Source of the DNA: an uncultured Clostridia bacterium | Lineage (GTDB): Bacteria > Bacillota > Clostridia > Christensenellales > Aristaeellaceae | DNA: 8,508 bases | Direction: 5' to 3' | Assembly (NCBI GenBank): GCA_934621485.1 | Contig: CAKTUS010000110.1 | Span: forward strand, 1-8,508 | Part shown: piece by piece, positions 6,029 to 8,508 of the stretch | Numbering within the stretch: the first letter of the stretch is position 1 | How the letters are laid out: every line of letters starts with the position of its first letter | The notes under the pieces: model-generated | The model's database searches: none | Seen by the model: only the letters and a program-made list of their open reading frames with translations | Told to the model about the DNA's origin: nothing | Program-made: the position numbers and the translations under genes

Positions 6029-8047
6029 ATGCCGATTTCAATCGCGCGGCACGCAGGCTTCTGCATGGGAGTGAAGCGGGCTGTGGACGGGGCCATGAAG
6101 GCTGCGGGCGCCGGAAAACAGATTGTGTCTTTTGGTGAGCTGGCGCATAATCCCGAGGTCATCAGCAGGCTCCGCTCCGTCGGGATTGAAGTGGTGGAGG
6201 ATGTGGACTCGGCCCGGAACAAGGTGGTGCTGATTCGCAGCCACGGCGTGGCTCCCGGCGTGCTGGAGCAGCTAACCCGGGTGGCCGGTCAGGTGATTGA
6301 CCTGACGTGTCCCTTTGTGGCCCGGCTTCACGACGTGGTGGCCCGCTACAGCGCGGACGGTTCCCCCGTCATCCTGGTAGGCCAGAGCGATCATCCCGAG
6401 GTGATCGGCACCATCGGCTATGGGCAGGGCAGGGTGTATACCGTGCACGACGTCGGCGAGGCCCGGCAGCTGCCGCATCTGCCGCGGGCGCTGGCCGTAT
6501 CACAAACCACCTTTCCTCATGAGCGCTGGGAAGAAATTCTGCCCGTTCTTCACAGCCGGGTAGCTGATTTAACCGTGCAGGACACCATCTGCACCGCTAC
6601 CGCCCTTCGCCAGAGCGAAGCCAAACAGCTGGCCTCCCAGGTGGACGCTATGCTGGTGGTAGGCGGCTTGGGCAGCGCAAATACCCGCAAGCTGTTTGAA
6701 ACGTGCAAGTCCATTTGCGGGCGTACCCTTTTGGTAGAGCGTGCGGCGGACATTCCGCCGGGCTTTGCAAATATCAATTCGGATTCTATAGGAATCACCG
6801 CCGGCGCCAGCACGCCGGAGTGGTCACTTAAGGAGGTTGTCACACGCATGACTGACAAGGAAGTATTGGACCAGGTTTCCACCGAGGAGGCTGAAAAGAA
6901 CAGCTTTATGGCTGATGTGGAAGCAACGCTGGTCAAGATCCGCCCTGGCCAGACCGTTACCGGCACCGTTGTGCAGATTACCGATGACGAAGTCTGCGTC
7001 AACATTGGTTACAAGAGCGATGGGCTGATCAAACGCGAAGACCTGGTAACCGAAGATGTGAAGCTGGGCGACGAAATCGAAGTGGAGGTCGTCAAGGTAA
7101 ACGACGGCGAAGGCAACGTGTTGCTGTCGCAGCGTAACATCCTGAACCGCAAGGCCTTTGCCGAGCTTGTCGAAAAGTACGAAAACGGCGAGTACGTTGA
7201 GGGTGTGGGCAAGGAAGTCGTTAAGGGCGGCCTGATCTGCATGGTCAACGGAATCCGCGCTTTCGTTCCTGCGTCGCAGCTCTCCAACCGCTACGTGGAA
7301 AAGATCGGCGACTTTGTGGGCCAGACCCTGAAGCTGAAGATCATCGAAATGGACGAGCAGAAGCGCCGCATCGTGGCCAGCCGCCGCGCTGTGGTTCGCG
7401 AGGAAGCCGCTGCCAAGAAGGCGGAAGCCTGGAGCCGTTTGGCCGAGGGTGAAATCGTGCACGGCATCGTGCGCCGCTTGACCGACTTTGGTGCGTTTGT
7501 GGATTTGGGCGGCGTAGACGGCCTGATTCACGTAACCGACCTGAGCTGGGCTCATGTGAAGCATCCTTCTGAAATCGTTTCTCCCGACCAGGAAGTGGAC
7601 GTGAAGATTCTGAGCCTGGATCCCGAGCGCGAGCGCATTCAGCTGGGTCTGAAGCAGCTTCAGCCCAAGCCCTGGGATTTGGCTCCCGAAAAGTATCCTG
7701 CCGGCGCTGTTGTGACCGGCAAGGTTGTCCGCATCACCACCTTCGGCGCCTTTGTGGAGCTGGAGCCCGGTATTGACGGCCTGATTCACATCAGCCAGTG
7801 CGCTCCCACCCGCATCAACAAGGTGGAAGACGCTGTGAACGTGGGCGACGAAGTCACCGTAAAGGTGCTGAGCATCGATCCCGAAGCCAAGCGTATCAGT
7901 CTGAGCATCCGTGCGTTGCAGGAGCCTGAGCAGGCTCCCGTGGAAGAAGAACCCGTGCAGGAAGAAGTCATTGACAATGGTGAAGAAGCCGTTGCCGTGG
8001 ACATCGACGCTGTAGGCAAGGCTCTGGAAGCCGAGGCTCAGGAATAA
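6029..8047 (+). CDS. ispH-rpsA: Fused 4-hydroxy-3-methylbut-2-enyl diphosphate reductase and S1-like ribosomal protein (IspH-RpsA)
   Basis: This 672-residue product joins the last enzyme of the MEP isoprenoid pathway to a protein S1 homologue. Residues 1-275 are IspH, a 4Fe-4S enzyme reducing HMBPP to IPP and DMAPP: cluster ligands C12, C94 and C188, substrate-pocket H40, H122 and E124 (HPE), and the S216-A-N218 and GITAGASTPEW (255-265) motifs. Residues about 307-370, 388-453, 473-541 and 558-628 are four S1 OB-fold RNA-binding domains, the last two with the canonical FGAFV and DGLIH signatures. A Glu-rich tail (629-672) ends the protein. The fusion is well known in Clostridia. The start is the ATG at 6029 after GGAGGA (6016-6021); a TTG at 6014 is in frame but precedes that site. 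Codon choice looks more biased towards highly expressed usage in the S1 part. Confidence 0.95.
   Translation: MPISIARHAGFCMGVKRAVDGAMKAAGAGKQIVSFGELAHNPEVISRLRSVGIEVVEDVDSARNKVVLIRSHGVAPGVLEQLTRVAGQVIDLTCPFVARLHDVVARYSADGSPVILVGQSDHPEVIGTIGYGQGRVYTVHDVGEARQLPHLPRALAVSQTTFPHERWEEILPVLHSRVADLTVQDTICTATALRQSEAKQLASQVDAMLVVGGLGSANTRKLFETCKSICGRTLLVERAADIPPGFANINSDSIGITAGASTPEWSLKEVVTRMTDKEVLDQVSTEEAEKNSFMADVEATLVKIRPGQTVTGTVVQITDDEVCVNIGYKSDGLIKREDLVTEDVKLGDEIEVEVVKVNDGEGNVLLSQRNILNRKAFAELVEKYENGEYVEGVGKEVVKGGLICMVNGIRAFVPASQLSNRYVEKIGDFVGQTLKLKIIEMDEQKRRIVASRRAVVREEAAAKKAEAWSRLAEGEIVHGIVRRLTDFGAFVDLGGVDGLIHVTDLSWAHVKHPSEIVSPDQEVDVKILSLDPERERIQLGLKQLQPKPWDLAPEKYPAGAVVTGKVVRITTFGAFVELEPGIDGLIHISQCAPTRINKVEDAVNVGDEVTVKVLSIDPEAKRISLSIRALQEPEQAPVEEEPVQEEVIDNGEEAVAVDIDAVGKALEAEAQE
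6830..6850 (+). promoter_or_regulatory. Internal Shine-Dalgarno and in-frame ATG at the IspH/S1 junction
   Basis: AAGGAGGT (6830-6837) matches the anti-Shine-Dalgarno over eight bases and is followed after 10 nt by an in-frame ATG (6848, residue Met274, MTDKEVL). Initiation here would yield a separate S1-like protein of 399 residues. The same bases encode Lys-Glu-Val, which is common at this place in IspH, so coincidence is possible. Confidence 0.45.
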
Positions 8048-8053
8048 TTTTTC

Positions 8054-8068
8054 TGAACGGAGCGTTCA
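8054..8068. other. Small hairpin after rpsA
   Basis: TGAACG (8054-8059) pairs with CGTTCA (8063-8068) around GAG, just after the stop codon. There is no following T-run. It may protect the 3' end of the transcript upstream of the main terminator. Confidence 0.35.
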
Positions 8069-8127
8069 CTTAAGGATTATTGAAAATAACGATGTTTCTG
8101 AGTGACGTCCTCAAACGGTTCCAACAG

Positions 8128-8183
8128 AAAGACCACACAGCTGATTTCATTGTCGGCTGTGTGGTCTTTTTCTGCTTCTTTTT
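8128..8183 (+). terminator. Intrinsic terminator of the cmk-plsC / ispH-rpsA operon
   Basis: A perfect 14-bp stem (8128-8141 with 8156-8169, core GACCACACAGC/GCTGTGTGGTC) has a 14-nt loop and runs into a T-rich tail (TTTTTCTGCTTCTTTTT). It lies 80 nt after the rpsA stop and is the clearest terminator in the window. Confidence 0.9.
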
Positions 8184-8264
8184 ATGCTGCATCCGTCCAC
8201 AACCTTGGAATGCCATGTCAATGAGGGGATTGGCAAGAGGTCCGTTTTAGCTCAAAGGAATTCT

Positions 8265-8405
8265 TCATGTATACATCGGCAAATCCTCATTCAACGCATT
8301 TTCAATTGCAAATTTTGCTTTCATCTTAGGCGGGTCATCCTTATACCAGTCCATCGCCCAATGTTGTTCTTCCCAGTTTTCCAGCGTAGCATTGATAAGC
8401 TCCAT
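8265..8405 (-). CDS. Small hypothetical protein, 46 residues
   Basis: I do not recognise this protein. The frame from the ATG at 8405 encodes a short, charged, soluble peptide beginning MELINATLENWEEQHW, rich in Trp, Glu and Lys, with a predicted helix across WEEQHWAMDWYKDD and another across KMKAKFAIENAL. No membrane segment, Cys pair or signal is present. GGGAGG lies 7 nt before the ATG and is the main support. The frame continues upstream to 8498, but that part is low in protein-like composition and overlaps promoter-like sequence. A TATACT (8445-8440) could be its -10, without a good -35. It sits in AT-richer DNA than the rest of the window. It could be a complete small protein or the remnant of a longer gene. 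Confidence 0.5.
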   Translation of the reverse strand: MELINATLENWEEQHWAMDWYKDDPPKMKAKFAIENALNEDLPMYT

Positions 8406-8491
8406 TGAAAAACCTCCCTTGCCAGGAAAAGCGAACGTCAGTATAACGTAAATCGAACGGTTGTTCTGTTTAGTTTGTTTTGAAAAAACTA

Positions 8492-8508
8492 TTGACATAC
8501 TAGTATAC
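8492..8508 (+). promoter_or_regulatory. -35 box with overlapping palindrome at the window edge
   Basis: A consensus TTGACA (8492-8497) is followed directly by the 10-bp perfect palindrome ATACTAGTAT (8497-8506). The matching -10 would fall beyond the window. A palindrome in the promoter spacer is the usual layout for an operator of a small repressor, for instance of the GntR or TetR type, but the regulator cannot be identified here. Confidence 0.5.

Noticed and set aside
6824..7789. 321-residue minus-strand open frame antisense to the S1 domains
   Set aside because: It is a shadow of the strongly codon-biased rpsA part; the sense strand carries four clear S1 domains.
8092..8250. 52-residue plus-strand ORF with an apparent membrane segment
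   Set aside because: The hydrophobic stretch is simply the T-rich tail of the intrinsic terminator read as Phe/Cys/Leu; AAGGAT is 14 nt from the ATG, too far to be a convincing ribosome binding site.
8184..8408. 74-residue plus-strand ORF near the right edge
   Set aside because: Antisense to the better supported small ORF, no Shine-Dalgarno, and it starts inside the terminator tail.

Overview
The window is mostly core chromosome of a fairly GC-rich member of the Firmicutes, most likely an uncultured gut Clostridia lineage. The strongest pointer is a single reading frame joining IspH to a four-domain ribosomal S1-like protein, an arrangement typical of Clostridia. Strong AGGAGG-type ribosome binding sites and near-consensus sigma-A promoters agree with this. 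I cannot name a genus from the sequence.

Layout. (1) 1-566: a short leader with a plausible extended -10 promoter, then a small DtxR/MntR-family metal-dependent repressor on the + strand. (2) 567-952: no credible gene; the stretch holds several hairpins, including a perfect 17-bp stem, and looks like a structured or repeat-derived spacer. (3) 953-4215: a compact minus-strand operon in the order lgt, serine beta-lactamase-like hydrolase, recX, GNAT acetyltransferase. It is driven by an exact-consensus promoter (TTGACA, 17 bp, TATAAT) at 4276-4248, and its genes are separated by 25 bp, 5 bp and a 1-base overlap. (4) 4216-4604: a divergent intergenic region holding the lgt promoter with an inverted repeat touching its -35 box, an extended -10 element, and a second good promoter reading into cmk. 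(5) 4605-8047: a + strand operon of two fused genes, Cmk-PlsC (CMP kinase plus acyl-acylglycerol-phosphate acyltransferase) and IspH-RpsA (isoprenoid reductase plus S1 protein), closed by a clear intrinsic terminator at 8128-8183. (6) 8184-8508: an AT-richer edge (about 40% GC by hand count over 8221-8508). It carries a minus-strand 46-residue ORF with a good ribosome binding site and, at the very end, a + strand -35 box followed by a palindrome, probably the start of a regulated gene outside the window.

The two large operons are housekeeping: lipoprotein maturation, control of recombination, nucleotide and phospholipid synthesis, isoprenoid synthesis and translation. I see no mobile element, CRISPR array, tRNA or rRNA, and no clear sign of a new defence or biosynthetic system. 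The unusual points are the Cmk-PlsC fusion, a strong internal Shine-Dalgarno at the IspH/S1 junction, a C-terminal membrane extension on Lgt, a Cys in the metal site of the small repressor, and several unexplained dyads in the intergenic regions.
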